From Halochromatium sp. (lineage in GTDB: Bacteria > Pseudomonadota > Gammaproteobacteria > Chromatiales > Chromatiaceae), in assembly GCA_010912705.1 (NCBI GenBank), contig POWB01000003.1:62001-126000 (forward strand): DNA of 64,000 bases, given 5' to 3'. The position numbers were made by a program, and so were the translations under genes. Under the pieces are notes generated by a model that was not told where the DNA came from, did not search any database, and saw only the letters and a program-made list of their open reading frames with translations. Below are positions 1 through 8,835 of the stretch, in pieces; positions within the stretch are counted from its first letter, which is position 1, and the number at the start of each line of letters is the position of its first letter.

Positions 1-612
1 AAGCGTCACCACTTGGTCGATGACCTGCCCATAGAGTGCTTGACCAACCTCAGTGCAGGCCGGCGTGACTCCGCCAAGCACCTTGGGGATGGTGCGGGTG
101 TTGAATTTGGGATTGCCCGGGTCCTCTCGCTCAGGAGAGAACACCAGATAGATATCTTTACCCACCCTTAGCCCGGTTGACTCGATACGCGGTCGTAGCT
201 CTTCATCGGTCGTGCCGGGCCAGGTCGTGCTTTCCAGGGACACGACCTGGTCAGTGCGCAGATGCGGTAGGATCGCCTCAGTCGTGCCAATCACGTAGCT
301 AAGGTCCGGCTCGCGATACTTATTCAATGGCGTAGGCACGCAGAGGATCAGCGCGTCGCAGTCACGGGCGCGGCTAAAGTCAGTCGTCGCTTCAAACCCC
401 TGCTCCAACGCCTTGCCAATCGCTTGCGCACTGATATGCTCGATGTACGACTGACCACTATTGAGCGATTCAACCTTCTGAAGATCGATATCCAGCCCCA
501 GCACCCGATAGCCAACCTCATTAAAGCGCAGCATGAGAGGTAGACCGACATAGCCAAGTCCGATGATGCCGATCAAGGCCTCACGATTGTTGAGGCGATC
601 AAGCAGGGTCAT
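1..612 (-). CDS. UDP-N-acetylglucosamine/UDP-sugar 6-dehydrogenase, C-terminal part outside window
   Basis: Nucleotide-sugar dehydrogenase of the WbpA/VipA type, which oxidises C6 of UDP-GlcNAc or a related UDP-sugar with NAD+ to the uronic acid used for O-antigen or capsule. The ATG is at 612-610. Residues 18-23 read GLGYVG, the NAD+-binding GxGxxG loop, followed by LDID at the end of the second beta strand. CVPTPL and the S-P-E-R region of this family follow further on. About 204 residues are visible, so roughly half the protein is missing at the left edge. It is followed on the same strand, with its own spacing, by a WbpE-like aminotransferase, which supports a UDP-2,3-diacetamido uronic acid pathway. 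The exact substrate is inferred. Confidence 0.9.
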   Translation of the reverse strand, partial: MTLLDRLNNREALIGIIGLGYVGLPLMLRFNEVGYRVLGLDIDLQKVESLNSGQSYIEHISAQAIGKALEQGFEATTDFSRARDCDALILCVPTPLNKYREPDLSYVIGTTEAILPHLRTDQVVSLESTTWPGTTDEELRPRIESTGLRVGKDIYLVFSPEREDPGNPKFNTRTIPKVLGGVTPACTEVGQALYGQVIDQVVTL

Positions 613-639
613 GTTTGCATCTCCACATCAAGCTCCCGG

Positions 640-858
640 TTATTGATCATACTTTCGCAAGATGTCTTTCTTGGCGCGTTTGTATTCACCCGCGCTGATC
701 AAACCTTGCTCGTAGCTGGCATTCAAGTCCATCAGTTCTTGCCCCATTGTGGTACTGCTGGCATTGACATTGGTCTTCGCACCACCTCCGCCACAAGCTC
801 CCAGGGCTAGCGTAAGAACGACAGTGATCAGGGTGCGGTGAGATCGGTTTTTCAACAT
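640..858 (-). CDS. small SHOCT-domain lipoprotein
   Basis: A 72-residue predicted lipoprotein. Residues 1-21 form a signal peptide ending in a lipobox (LALGAC, Cys22), and a glycine-rich linker follows. The last 35 residues (MDLNASYEQGLISAGEYKRA and following) match the SHOCT motif, a short amphipathic helix pair often found at the C terminus of small bacterial proteins and thought to mediate oligomerisation. It lies between two sugar-nucleotide genes on the same strand. No specific role can be read from the sequence. The fit to SHOCT is good, but the function is unknown. Confidence 0.75.
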   Translation of the reverse strand: MLKNRSHRTLITVVLTLALGACGGGGAKTNVNASSTTMGQELMDLNASYEQGLISAGEYKRAKKDILRKYDQ

Positions 859-861
859 TGA

Positions 862-2466
862 TCAGACTCCAACGAGGGTATCGACGATGCACCCTTGCTC
901 GACCTCGGTCAGATGCGGGTGCATCGGTAAGCTCATGATCTGCTCCGCAATCGTTGCAGCCACCGGGGTACATTCTGGGCAGCAGAAATGCGTATAGGCA
1001 GGCTGCTGATTCATCGGCATCGGGTAATGCACAGCGGTTGGAATACCGGCCGCTTTGAGCCTAGCCTGCACGGCATCGCGCTCCTGGACTCGTAGGCTAT
1101 ATTGAGCGAACACGCTGGTGCGGTCGGGCGCCGGCCAAGGTAGCAGATCGACCAAGCGGCCTGTTCCGGTTTTCTCGACAACCTGGTCTGTCCCTGATTG
1201 CTCTAATTTCTCTGCGATGAGCCGATGATAGCGCTGAGCAACAGCTTGACGTTGAGCAATATCCTGATCGAAACGCTCGAGGTTGGTGAGCACGACCGCG
1301 CATTGCAGGCTATCCATCCGGCCACCGATGCCGATGCGGCCATGGATATAGCGCGCGCTCTGACCATGCACGCGGATCTCGCGGCAGGCCTGGGCGAGGG
1401 CCTCATCGTTGGTAAAGATCGCACCGCCGTCGCCATAACCGCCGAGCGGTTTGCTGGGAAAGAAGCTGGTGCAGCCAATCGTACTGAGATTGCCGCTCTT
1501 GCGGCCCTTGTACTCGGCGCCGAAGCTCTGGGCGGCGTCTTCGATCACCGGTAGGTTGCCGTGGCGCGCGGCGATGGCATTGATCTCATCCATGTCCGCC
1601 GGCTGACCATAGAGACTCACCGGCATGATGGCCTTGGTGTTGTCGCTGAGCTTGGCCTCGATCAGGCGCGCATCCATGTTGCAGGTGCCAGGCTCGATAT
1701 CGACAAAGACCGGTGTCACGCCAACCAGTACGATCACCTCAACCGTGGCGACGAAGGTAAAGGGTGTCGTGATCACCTCATCACCGGGACCAATGCCAAG
1801 CGCCATCAGACTGATCAGCAGGGCATCGGTACCACTCGCGGCGGTGATGCAGTGCTGGGTGCCGGTGTAGGCCGCGAGGCGCTGCTCCAGCTCCGTCACC
1901 TCGGGGCCAAGGATGTACTGACCGTGGTGGAGGATGCGATGGATGCCCTGCTCCAACTGCGGGCGCAAGGCATCCTGCTGGGTCTTGAGATCAACGAAAC
2001 CGATGCCCTGTTGGGCGACCGGCTGCTGGCAATAAGCCGCGGGCGAAATGCAGTGCTCGGGATGGACCTCCAAGAGCGCCTCATCGCGGGTGAGGAGTTT
2101 GATTGCCCCGGGTGTAAAGCGGCTGAGCGCGCGAAGCAACTGCTCATGCTCCGGATCGGGACTGTCGAAAACGGCGCCCTCGCCCGCTAGCGCGGCCAGC
2201 CACTGCTTATCTGCCACAAACCCCTGTAGCAGCGTTTTCGCTTGCTGCGCGAGCTGCTCGTCCGATAGGGGCTTGGATGCAGGCGGCTGGGCGCCAAGCA
2301 GCTCGCGCCTGACCCTATCGTTCAGCGTCTGCATACTACCCACATAGAGCCACAGACGACCGCCCTCAGCCAGACACTTGGCCAGGGCCAGATCGACCCC
2401 GTCGCACCAGGGTTGACGGCGGGCACAGCTATCGACGGCGACATCCACATCTAACAGCAGATCCAC
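862..2466 (-). CDS. DegT/DnrJ/EryC1/StrS aminotransferase (WbpE-like) with N-terminal PIN-like domain
   Basis: 534 residues in two parts. Residues about 154-534 are a PLP-dependent sugar aminotransferase of the DegT/WbpE family: GQYILGPEV near the start, the AASGTDALLISL cofactor loop, EDAAQSFGAEYKG, and the Schiff-base lysine at about 339 in SFFPSKPLGGYGDGG. The family transfers an amino group from glutamate to a 3-keto UDP-sugar. Residues 1-150 are not part of this family. They begin LLLDVDVAVDSC and contain TPGAIKLLTRDEALL, which resembles a PIN (VapC-like nuclease) fold with an acidic first strand. The usual length is about 360-370 residues, so this is a real extension and not a late start codon. 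The neighbouring UDP-sugar dehydrogenase supports the surface-polysaccharide role. What the PIN-like part does is unknown. Confidence 0.88.
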   Translation of the reverse strand: MDLLLDVDVAVDSCARRQPWCDGVDLALAKCLAEGGRLWLYVGSMQTLNDRVRRELLGAQPPASKPLSDEQLAQQAKTLLQGFVADKQWLAALAGEGAVFDSPDPEHEQLLRALSRFTPGAIKLLTRDEALLEVHPEHCISPAAYCQQPVAQQGIGFVDLKTQQDALRPQLEQGIHRILHHGQYILGPEVTELEQRLAAYTGTQHCITAASGTDALLISLMALGIGPGDEVITTPFTFVATVEVIVLVGVTPVFVDIEPGTCNMDARLIEAKLSDNTKAIMPVSLYGQPADMDEINAIAARHGNLPVIEDAAQSFGAEYKGRKSGNLSTIGCTSFFPSKPLGGYGDGGAIFTNDEALAQACREIRVHGQSARYIHGRIGIGGRMDSLQCAVVLTNLERFDQDIAQRQAVAQRYHRLIAEKLEQSGTDQVVEKTGTGRLVDLLPWPAPDRTSVFAQYSLRVQERDAVQARLKAAGIPTAVHYPMPMNQQPAYTHFCCPECTPVAATIAEQIMSLPMHPHLTEVEQGCIVDTLVGV

Positions 2467-2522
2467 GGTTCAGCGTTCCTCTCGATGGTTGAAGGCGTCA
2501 GGGCGCTGGTGTTGCTGATCGC

Positions 2523-3179
2523 TCATCGCTGCTCGCCAACCCTGGTCAGACTCGGCCAGGCCGCGCGCAGATAGAGGATCATCGACCAAAGCGTGAGCAG
2601 CGCGGCGAGATAGAGCAGGATCACGGCGGCCCAGTGCAACAGATCGCCAAGGAAGGCACTGCCAAGGATGAGCAAGACGATCGAGACCATCTGCAGCGCG
2701 GTCTTCACCTTACCTGCCATCGACACCTTCACCTTGGCCCGAGCACCGATCTCAGCCATCCATTCACGCAGGGCTGAGACTGTGATCTCACGGCCGATGA
2801 TGACGGCAGCCGGGAGTGCGAGCAGGATGCTGGCCTCCGCTTGCACCAGCAGCACCAGCGCGATGGCGACCATGAGCTTATCGGCGACCGGGTCGAGGAA
2901 GGCGCCGAGCGGCGAGGTCTGTCCCCAACGGCGCGCCAGGTAGCCATCGAGCCAGTCAGTGACGGCAGCAGCGGTGAAGATCAGTGCGCAGACCAAACGC
3001 GCCCAGGGCACGGGCAGATAGAACACCACCACAAACACTGGAATCAAGACGATTCGCAGCAGCGTCAGGATATTCGGGATGGTCCACAGGGTGGTGTTAC
3101 GGCTCACAGGCTTCACCGATGGGCTGGCGCGCGGATGCAGGGGGCCGCCGATCTTGGGTGACCAACGCCGGTTTGTCAT
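2523..3179 (-). CDS. pgsA: CDP-diacylglycerol--glycerol-3-phosphate 3-phosphatidyltransferase
   Basis: Makes phosphatidylglycerol phosphate from CDP-diacylglycerol and glycerol 3-phosphate in the inner membrane. The CDP-alcohol phosphotransferase signature is intact (DWLDGYLARR, then G, F, LDP and ADK), giving the expected D-G-x2-A-R-x8-G-x3-D-x3-D spacing. Several hydrophobic helices flank it. The conserved family start WTIPNILTLLRI lies about 30 residues into this reading frame, so the true start may be later than the ATG at 3179. There is a short gap to the aminotransferase downstream, and no sign of operon coupling. Confidence 0.95.
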   Translation of the reverse strand: MTNRRWSPKIGGPLHPRASPSVKPVSRNTTLWTIPNILTLLRIVLIPVFVVVFYLPVPWARLVCALIFTAAAVTDWLDGYLARRWGQTSPLGAFLDPVADKLMVAIALVLLVQAEASILLALPAAVIIGREITVSALREWMAEIGARAKVKVSMAGKVKTALQMVSIVLLILGSAFLGDLLHWAAVILLYLAALLTLWSMILYLRAAWPSLTRVGEQR

Positions 3180-3262
3180 CGCGATTTATCGATTGATCGC
3201 CTGCGAGCCGGTGGCGGCTTAGGTGATTGCCAGACAATCTCATCTCGACGACAGACATGACC

Positions 3263-4339
3263 CTAGTCATCGCCCATCAGGGCCGCGATCTTCTCGGCGT
3301 TTGGCCGCTCAATCACCCCGCGCTCGGTGACGATGACATCAACCAGCTCAGCCGGGGTGACATCGAACACTGGATTCTGTGCGCTCACGCCTTCGGGACC
3401 GACGCGCGTTCCACCGCAGCTGAGCACCTCATCAGCGGCGCGCTCCTCGATCGGGATATCCGCACCGCAAGCGACACGGGTATCGATGGTCGAAGTCGGC
3501 GCAGCGACCATGAAGCCTACCCCGTGATAGCGCGCTAGCACCGCCAGCCCATAGGTGCCGATCTTGTTGCAGACATCGCCATTAGCGGCGATGCGATCAG
3601 AGCCGACGATGACCCAGCCAATCCCACCGCGCGCCATCAGGCTGGCCGCAACGTTGTCCGCCTGCACCGTCACCGGAATACCGGATTGATCCAGCTCCCA
3701 GGCCGTCAGGCGCGAGCCCTGCAGCCAGGGTCGGGTCTCGTCGGCGTAGACGCGGCCGATCTTGCCGGCGGCATGAGCGCTGCGCACAACACCGAGCGCG
3801 GTGCCGTAGCCACCGGTCGCCAGGGCGCCAGCGTTGCAGTGGGTGATGACATCGGTACGCGCTTCGATGAGCGCGGCGCCGAGATCGCCCATCGCCTGAT
3901 TGGCGGCGACATCTTCGCGGTGGATGCGCAGGGCCTCGATCAGCAGCGCCGGCACTGGGTCGAGCTGGTCGATGGTCGCGAGCAGCAGGCGCATTCGCTC
4001 GAGCGCCCAGAAGAGATTGATCGCCGTCGGTCGTGCGGCGGCAAGCAGCCCAAGATCCTGTTCGACTCCGGGGCGCCAATCCGCCGGGCTGCGCTGGAAA
4101 TGATCACGCACCGAGAGCACGACGCCGTAAGCCGCGGTAACGCCGATCGCCGGCGCACCCCGCACCACCATGTCCTTGATGGCACGCGCGGTTTCCACTG
4201 CGCTATCGCAGACCAGAAAGCGTGTTTCAGCCGGCAAGGCACGCTGATCGAGGAGGAAGAGCTGATCCTCATGCCAGACGATGGCGTTATCTGGATGGGC
4301 AACCAGTGCATGCGGCTTTTCAACCCGTGGCGATTCCAT
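3263..4339 (-). CDS. mtnA: S-methyl-5-thioribose-1-phosphate isomerase
   Basis: Converts methylthioribose 1-phosphate to methylthioribulose 1-phosphate in the methionine salvage pathway. Family motifs are clear: [12 protein letters not shown] near the N terminus, [18 protein letters not shown] around the catalytic cysteine, and [21 protein letters not shown] with the catalytic aspartate. I chose the ATG at 4339 because AAGGG lies 8 bases upstream; the frame stays open to 4399, which would add 20 unlikely residues. The protein is then 358 residues, normal for MtnA. It is divergent from the MTA/SAH deaminase gene at 4425, so both steps of sulfur-nucleoside recycling are read from one 85-base region. 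Confidence 0.95.
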   Translation of the reverse strand: MESPRVEKPHALVAHPDNAIVWHEDQLFLLDQRALPAETRFLVCDSAVETARAIKDMVVRGAPAIGVTAAYGVVLSVRDHFQRSPADWRPGVEQDLGLLAAARPTAINLFWALERMRLLLATIDQLDPVPALLIEALRIHREDVAANQAMGDLGAALIEARTDVITHCNAGALATGGYGTALGVVRSAHAAGKIGRVYADETRPWLQGSRLTAWELDQSGIPVTVQADNVAASLMARGGIGWVIVGSDRIAANGDVCNKIGTYGLAVLARYHGVGFMVAAPTSTIDTRVACGADIPIEERAADEVLSCGGTRVGPEGVSAQNPVFDVTPAELVDVIVTERGVIERPNAEKIAALMGDD

Positions 4340-4424
4340 GACGCTAACCCTTGTGGCAAAGTTCCCGCCCATTCTTGGCCTTTTTGGCCCTTCGCTCAAG
4401 TGGTAGTACGCCGAGGACCCTTTT

Positions 4425-5741
4425 ATGCAAGCCGAGCTTCTGATTCATGCCGACTGGATTCTGCCGGTCGATGCGGCCGATAGCACGCTAGAGCGGCATA
4501 GCCTCTGCATCGATCATGGGCGCATCAGTGCACTTCTGCCGCGCGCGGAGGCAGAGCAACAGATCCAAGCCAAACGCGTGCTCGAGCTGCCCGGCCACGC
4601 GCTGATCCCCGGGCTGATCAATGCCCACACCCATGCCGCGATGACGCTGCTGCGTGGCCTCGCCGATGATCTGCCGCTGATGATCTGGCTGCATGAGCAT
4701 ATCTGGCCGGCCGAAGGGCGCTGGGTGGACACCGAATTTGTCGCTGATGGCACCCGACTCGCAGTGCTGGAGATGCTCCGCGGCGGCGTTACCTGCTTCA
4801 ACGATATGTATTTCTACCCCGAGGTCACGGCGCGGATCACCGCTGAGGCCGGTATGCGCGTACTGGCAGGCATGATCGTCGTGGATTTCCCGACCCGCTA
4901 TGCGCAAGACGCCGATGACTATCTGCGCCGCGGCCTAGAGCTGCATGCGCAGTATCGGGATCATCCGCTGGCACGCACTGGCTTTGCGCCGCATTCGACC
5001 TATGCGGTCTCAGAGGCGCCGCTCGCGCGCGTTCGCACCCTGAGCGATGAGCTTGATGTCCAGGTGCACATGCATGTGCAGGAGACGCGCGATGAGGTGA
5101 TGCAGTCACTCGGCACCCATGGCGAGCGGCCGCTGGCGAGGCTGGACCGGCTCGGCCTGCTGGGGCCGAATCTGATTGCCGTGCACATGACACAGCTAGA
5201 GGACGAGGAGATCGCCCGCGTCGCCGAGACCGGCGCGCATGTGGTGCACTGCCCGGAATCGAATCTCAAGCTGGCCAGCGGCTTCTGCCGGGTCGCAGAC
5301 CTATTGAATGCCGGGGTGAATGTCGCCCTCGGCACCGACGGCGCGGCCAGCAACAATGATCTGAATCTACTCGCGGAGATGCGCACCGCAGCGCTGCTCG
5401 CGAAGGGGGTGGCCGGCTCAGCAGCGGCGGTACCGGCGGAGATGGCGCTGCGCATGGCGACCTTAAACGGCGCTAAGGCGCTGGGTATCGACGAAGAGAC
5501 TGGCTCGCTCGAGGTCGGAAAAGCCGCCGATGTGGTGGCGGTGGACCTTGGCAATCCGCATACACAGCCGCTTTATCATGCCTGCTCGCAGATGGTGTAT
5601 GCGGCCAGTAGCAACCAGGTTCAGCAGGTGTGGATTGCGGGTCGGCAGGTGATTCGCGACGGCGAGCCGGTGACGCTGGAGCCGGCAGCGATTCTCAGTG
5701 CTGCGCGCGCTTGGCGCGAACGGATCTCGCCAAGCGATTAG
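4425..5741 (+). CDS. mtaD: 5-methylthioadenosine/S-adenosylhomocysteine deaminase (TRZ/ATZ hydrolase family)
   Basis: Amidohydrolase that deaminates methylthioadenosine or S-adenosylhomocysteine. Metal ligands are seen in INAHTHAAM (HxH), in [11 protein letters not shown], and in [14 protein letters not shown] (catalytic Asp). [17 protein letters not shown] is typical of the MtaD group. GAGGA stands upstream of the ATG at 4425. Length (438 residues) is normal. It is divergent from mtnA, which fits a pathway running from MTA to methylthioinosine and on to the ribose phosphate. The stop codon falls inside a short tandem repeat (5727-5798) that continues into the convergent J-domain gene. Confidence 0.92.
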   Translation: MQAELLIHADWILPVDAADSTLERHSLCIDHGRISALLPRAEAEQQIQAKRVLELPGHALIPGLINAHTHAAMTLLRGLADDLPLMIWLHEHIWPAEGRWVDTEFVADGTRLAVLEMLRGGVTCFNDMYFYPEVTARITAEAGMRVLAGMIVVDFPTRYAQDADDYLRRGLELHAQYRDHPLARTGFAPHSTYAVSEAPLARVRTLSDELDVQVHMHVQETRDEVMQSLGTHGERPLARLDRLGLLGPNLIAVHMTQLEDEEIARVAETGAHVVHCPESNLKLASGFCRVADLLNAGVNVALGTDGAASNNDLNLLAEMRTAALLAKGVAGSAAAVPAEMALRMATLNGAKALGIDEETGSLEVGKAADVVAVDLGNPHTQPLYHACSQMVYAASSNQVQQVWIAGRQVIRDGEPVTLEPAAILSAARAWRERISPSD

Positions 5742-5798
5742 CCACATTACTCGCCAAGCGATTAGCCACATTACTCGCAAAGCAATTAGCCACATCAA
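5727..5798. repeat. three tandem 24-bp repeats across converging gene ends
   Basis: Three consecutive 24-bp units start at 5727, 5751 and 5775. The first two are identical (tcgccaagcgattagccaca and four more bases) and the third differs at a few positions. The first unit contains the stop codon of the deaminase gene and the last touches the stop codon of the convergent J-domain gene. This looks like replication slippage extending an intergenic region. No function is evident. Confidence 0.85.
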
Positions 5799-6577
5799 TC
5801 GCCGAGCAGCAAGGCCTTAGCGGCATTGATCTGCGCCGCGAGGTAGTCGGAGCCGCCGCGGTCTGGATGCAGCTTTTGCATCAGACGACGGTGGGCGGTG
5901 CGGATCTGCTCAGGGTCGGCGCTCTGCTCAAGGCCGAGGATGGCCAATGCGTCCTCACGCGTCATGGCCCGAGCAGTCGCTGAGGCATGCGCAGACTGTT
6001 CCTCCGCGGCCTGCTCGCGCCAGTCCGGATGCTCGCGCTCCAGATAGGCGGTCAGCACAGCAGCCGACTGCTCATCAGTCTCCTCATAGAGCTCGAGCAT
6101 GCGCAGCAATTGCTCCAGCGCCAAATCCGACAGGCGTTGGCCCTGAAACGGGCCTTCACGGACCTCGCCATCCATCGCGCCCGTCTCATGATCCAGGCTC
6201 ATCTCCAGATAGCGGGTATGGATCGATGAGCGCTGACCACTCGCCCCCGAGCCAACGCCAACCGAGCCGCCGAGACCGCCGCCCGGGATGCTCCCAGCCA
6301 AACCGCCGAGCCCGAGCGATTGCAACAGCCGCTGCAGCATCGGCAGCATGTGCAACAGGTTCAGAATGCGCAGACCCACTGGGATGGCAGCGGCGAGCGC
6401 GGCGAAGATCGGGTTGAGCCGCCCGGTCAGGGTTGCCAGCACCAACAGCCCGACGCCGCCCCAGAGGGCCGCACGACGCAGCACGCGGACGACCTGCGAG
6501 GCTGGGGTTCGACTAAACCAGTACAAGAACCAGATCAGGCCGCCGACAATCATTAGCAGAATCAGCAGACGCGCCAT
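5795..6577 (-). CDS. membrane-anchored J-domain (DnaJ-like) protein
   Basis: 260 residues. The N terminus is a membrane segment (residues 1-17, LLILLMIVGGLIWFLYWF) followed by two more hydrophobic stretches to about residue 85, then a glycine-rich linker. The last 55 residues are a J domain with the HPD triad at 237-239 and LHPDRGGSDY after it, which would stimulate the ATPase of a DnaK-type chaperone. The layout (membrane part, TerB-like helical part, C-terminal J domain) resembles DjlA-class co-chaperones but is shorter. Its start overlaps the stop of the VWA gene in a TGATG junction, so the two are translationally coupled. Confidence 0.85.
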   Translation of the reverse strand: MARLLILLMIVGGLIWFLYWFSRTPASQVVRVLRRAALWGGVGLLVLATLTGRLNPIFAALAAAIPVGLRILNLLHMLPMLQRLLQSLGLGGLAGSIPGGGLGGSVGVGSGASGQRSSIHTRYLEMSLDHETGAMDGEVREGPFQGQRLSDLALEQLLRMLELYEETDEQSAAVLTAYLEREHPDWREQAAEEQSAHASATARAMTREDALAILGLEQSADPEQIRTAHRRLMQKLHPDRGGSDYLAAQINAAKALLLGD

Positions 6578-7293
6578 CAGTCAGTCGCCCCGACCTGCTG
6601 GGTCAGCCGCAGCACTGCGCCGCCGCGCTGACGACCAAAATCGGCTAGTGCCTTGCGGCCGCCTGCGGCGTAGACCGCCACCGCGCTGAGAAGATCCTTC
6701 AGGGTGCGCGGACTGGACGCATCAAACGGGCACCAGGCGCCACCGCTGAGGCGGGCGACCTCCTTCAGCGCCGGCTCGGCGGTCGGATCACGACCTTCTT
6801 GGAAGACGAACACCGGCACCCCAAGCAGGCCCAGCTTGCCCGCCAGCTCAGCCAAGCCATCGAGCGGTTCTTCGACGCAGTCGCCGACGAAGACCAGGGC
6901 ATTGACGCGCTTGCGCTTGCTCTCGGCGATGGCATGGCTCAAGACGCGGCCAATCTGTGTGATCCCCGCCGCACAGCGCACCGCCGTCATGCGCGGCAAC
7001 AGCTGATCGGCACTGCTGCACCAAGGCGAGGCATGCAGCTCCTGAAAGCCGCGGTAATGGACCAGCTGCACATCAAGCCCGCCCAGATCGCGCGTCTCCT
7101 GGAACATCGCCGCCTGCAGACTCGCCGCCTGATCCCAGGTCGGCTCGCGGCTCGCGGTCGCGTCCATGGCAAAGATCAGGCGCCCACGCAGGCCCTCTGG
7201 GGCGCGTTTTGGTGCTGCCGCCACCTGTTTCAGGAAGGCATCTACCTCGGTGCGCGTCGAGGTCGTCTGCAGGTCTTTTCTGAATCGGCTCAT
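6577..7293 (-). CDS. von Willebrand factor A-domain protein
   Basis: 238 residues. After about 40 residues comes a VWA fold: FAMDATASREP is a DxTxS form of the metal-ion (MIDAS) motif, with the third-strand Thr in GITQIGRVL and the later acidic position in VFVGDCVEEP. The protein has no signal peptide and probably acts in the cytoplasm. It is coupled by a 1-base overlap to the downstream membrane J-domain gene, so I infer a shared job, perhaps recruiting a chaperone to a VWA-bound client. The family is widespread in Proteobacteria but not characterised as far as I know. Confidence 0.8.
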   Translation of the reverse strand: MSRFRKDLQTTSTRTEVDAFLKQVAAAPKRAPEGLRGRLIFAMDATASREPTWDQAASLQAAMFQETRDLGGLDVQLVHYRGFQELHASPWCSSADQLLPRMTAVRCAAGITQIGRVLSHAIAESKRKRVNALVFVGDCVEEPLDGLAELAGKLGLLGVPVFVFQEGRDPTAEPALKEVARLSGGAWCPFDASSPRTLKDLLSAVAVYAAGGRKALADFGRQRGGAVLRLTQQVGATD

Positions 7294-7369
7294 AAGCTCT
7301 GATCGCGCATTTCGTATTCAACGCATGCCGTACCGTCTGTGCTCGAATTGTCCCTCTATAGGAAACCAA

Positions 7370-8599
7370 TCAGGGCTCGACGGCTTCGGTGATGACCCGC
7401 AGATCCGCGTGCACCAGGGTTCGGTGCACCGGGCAGCGCTCGGCGATCCCGAGCAGCAATGCGCGCTCCTGCTCGCTGAGCGCGCCCACCAGCGTGATGC
7501 GCTGCACAATCTGCTGCGGCCCGCGCTTCGCATCCGCTTCGCCGGGCAGCTCGCGATGCCGCAGTCGCACCTCAATGTCATCCAGCGCGATGTGTTTGCG
7601 CTCCGCCACCATGCGCAAGGTCATCGAGGTACAGGCCCCTAGCGCCATCAGCAGCAGCTCATAGGGACTGGGTCCCAAGTCAGTCCCGCCCGCCGCGACC
7701 GGTTCGTCCGCCAACAGCTGATGACGCGCCGCATAGAGCCCGCGTAGAAAGGCCTGATCACGCTCGGTCACCAAGACCTCACCCGGCTCGACTGTCGGCG
7801 CCGTCCCGGTGCCGGCCTCCTCTGGATGGCGCCGCAGACCAAGATAGCGGCTCGCCCAGGCCACCAGCGTCTCGGCGACGTATTCGGAATCCTCACGGTT
7901 GGTGAGTAGATGGTCGGCGCGATCAAGCGAGATGAAGCTCTTCGGATGCAGCGCCGCGCGATAGATCTTGGCCGCTTCCTCCACCTCAACGATCTCATCC
8001 ACCGGCGAATGAAACACCAACAGCGGGCGCTTCAGCCGGCGGATATGATCGGCATCGGCATACTGCTCGAGATCGTCAAGAAACTGGCGGCGGATACGAA
8101 ACCGGCGCCGCCCCACCTTCACCTCAGCCTCGCCGGTCGCCTCCATCTCGCCCCGCACACCGCTGAACAGATGCTGGATATGCCCTGGTGTCGCTGGCGC
8201 CGCGATGGTCACCACCGCCTCGACCGACGGCAGCCGCCCGGCAGCGGCCAGCACCGCCGCGCCGCCTAGGCTATGGCCAATCAGCAGCGCCGGTGCCTCA
8301 TACTCGGCCTGCAGCGCCTCAGCGGCCGCGAGCAGATCCTGCACATTCGATGAAAAGCTGGTATTCGCAAAGTCGCCATCGCTATTGCCGAGACCGGTAA
8401 AGTCGAAGCGCAGCACCGCGATCCCACGCGCCGCCAAGGCCCGTGCAATCCGCGTTGCAGCCGCGAGATCCTTGCCACAGGTGAAGCAATGCGCAAACAG
8501 TGCATAGCGCTGCGTCTCGACAGCCGCCGGCGGCATCTCCAGCAGGCCCGCCAGCCGATGGCCATCGAGATTCTCAAAGTCAAAGCGGATACCTGCCAT
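7370..8599 (-). CDS. bifunctional alpha/beta hydrolase-OsmC family protein
   Basis: 409 residues made of two known folds. Residues 1-255 are an alpha/beta hydrolase with the nucleophile elbow LIGHSLGGAAVL, FDFTGLGNSDGDF, an acidic residue in FHSPVDEIVEVE and the catalytic histidine in DRADHLL. Residues about 270-409 are an OsmC/Ohr domain (GPSPYELLLMALGACTSMTL with its cysteine, and a second cysteine in AERCPVHRTL), the pair that reduces organic hydroperoxides. The same two-domain architecture is common in proteobacteria, so this is not a chance fusion. The natural substrate is unknown. The gene stands alone. Confidence 0.92.
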   Translation of the reverse strand: MAGIRFDFENLDGHRLAGLLEMPPAAVETQRYALFAHCFTCGKDLAAATRIARALAARGIAVLRFDFTGLGNSDGDFANTSFSSNVQDLLAAAEALQAEYEAPALLIGHSLGGAAVLAAAGRLPSVEAVVTIAAPATPGHIQHLFSGVRGEMEATGEAEVKVGRRRFRIRRQFLDDLEQYADADHIRRLKRPLLVFHSPVDEIVEVEEAAKIYRAALHPKSFISLDRADHLLTNREDSEYVAETLVAWASRYLGLRRHPEEAGTGTAPTVEPGEVLVTERDQAFLRGLYAARHQLLADEPVAAGGTDLGPSPYELLLMALGACTSMTLRMVAERKHIALDDIEVRLRHRELPGEADAKRGPQQIVQRITLVGALSEQERALLLGIAERCPVHRTLVHADLRVITEAVEP

Positions 8600-8835
8600 A
8601 GGATTGCCTCAGCCTTCAGGTTGGGTACGCAAATTGGGCATGCCGCACAATATTGGAGAGGCACCATGCGCTTCCTAAATGAGCGACCGGCGGCGATGAT
8701 TGAGTCTCGTGCGCTAGTTGGGACGCGCCACGCGCTTTCTAAACCCGCGTTCAGGTGGCGATAGTATGCTATCCACTCGCGGGAATGCGCGCAGACGATG
8801 CTTGAAAACGCTGAGACCGCCGACTGTAGCAGGGC

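Noticed and set aside
1561-2190. 209-residue plus-strand frame opposite the aminotransferase gene
   Set aside because: Antisense of a strongly conserved PLP enzyme; high-GC third positions keep the opposite frame open. No ribosome-binding site or family motif.
5727-5798. Bidirectional terminator between converging genes
   Set aside because: The 24-bp units are direct repeats and do not form a stem followed by a T run.
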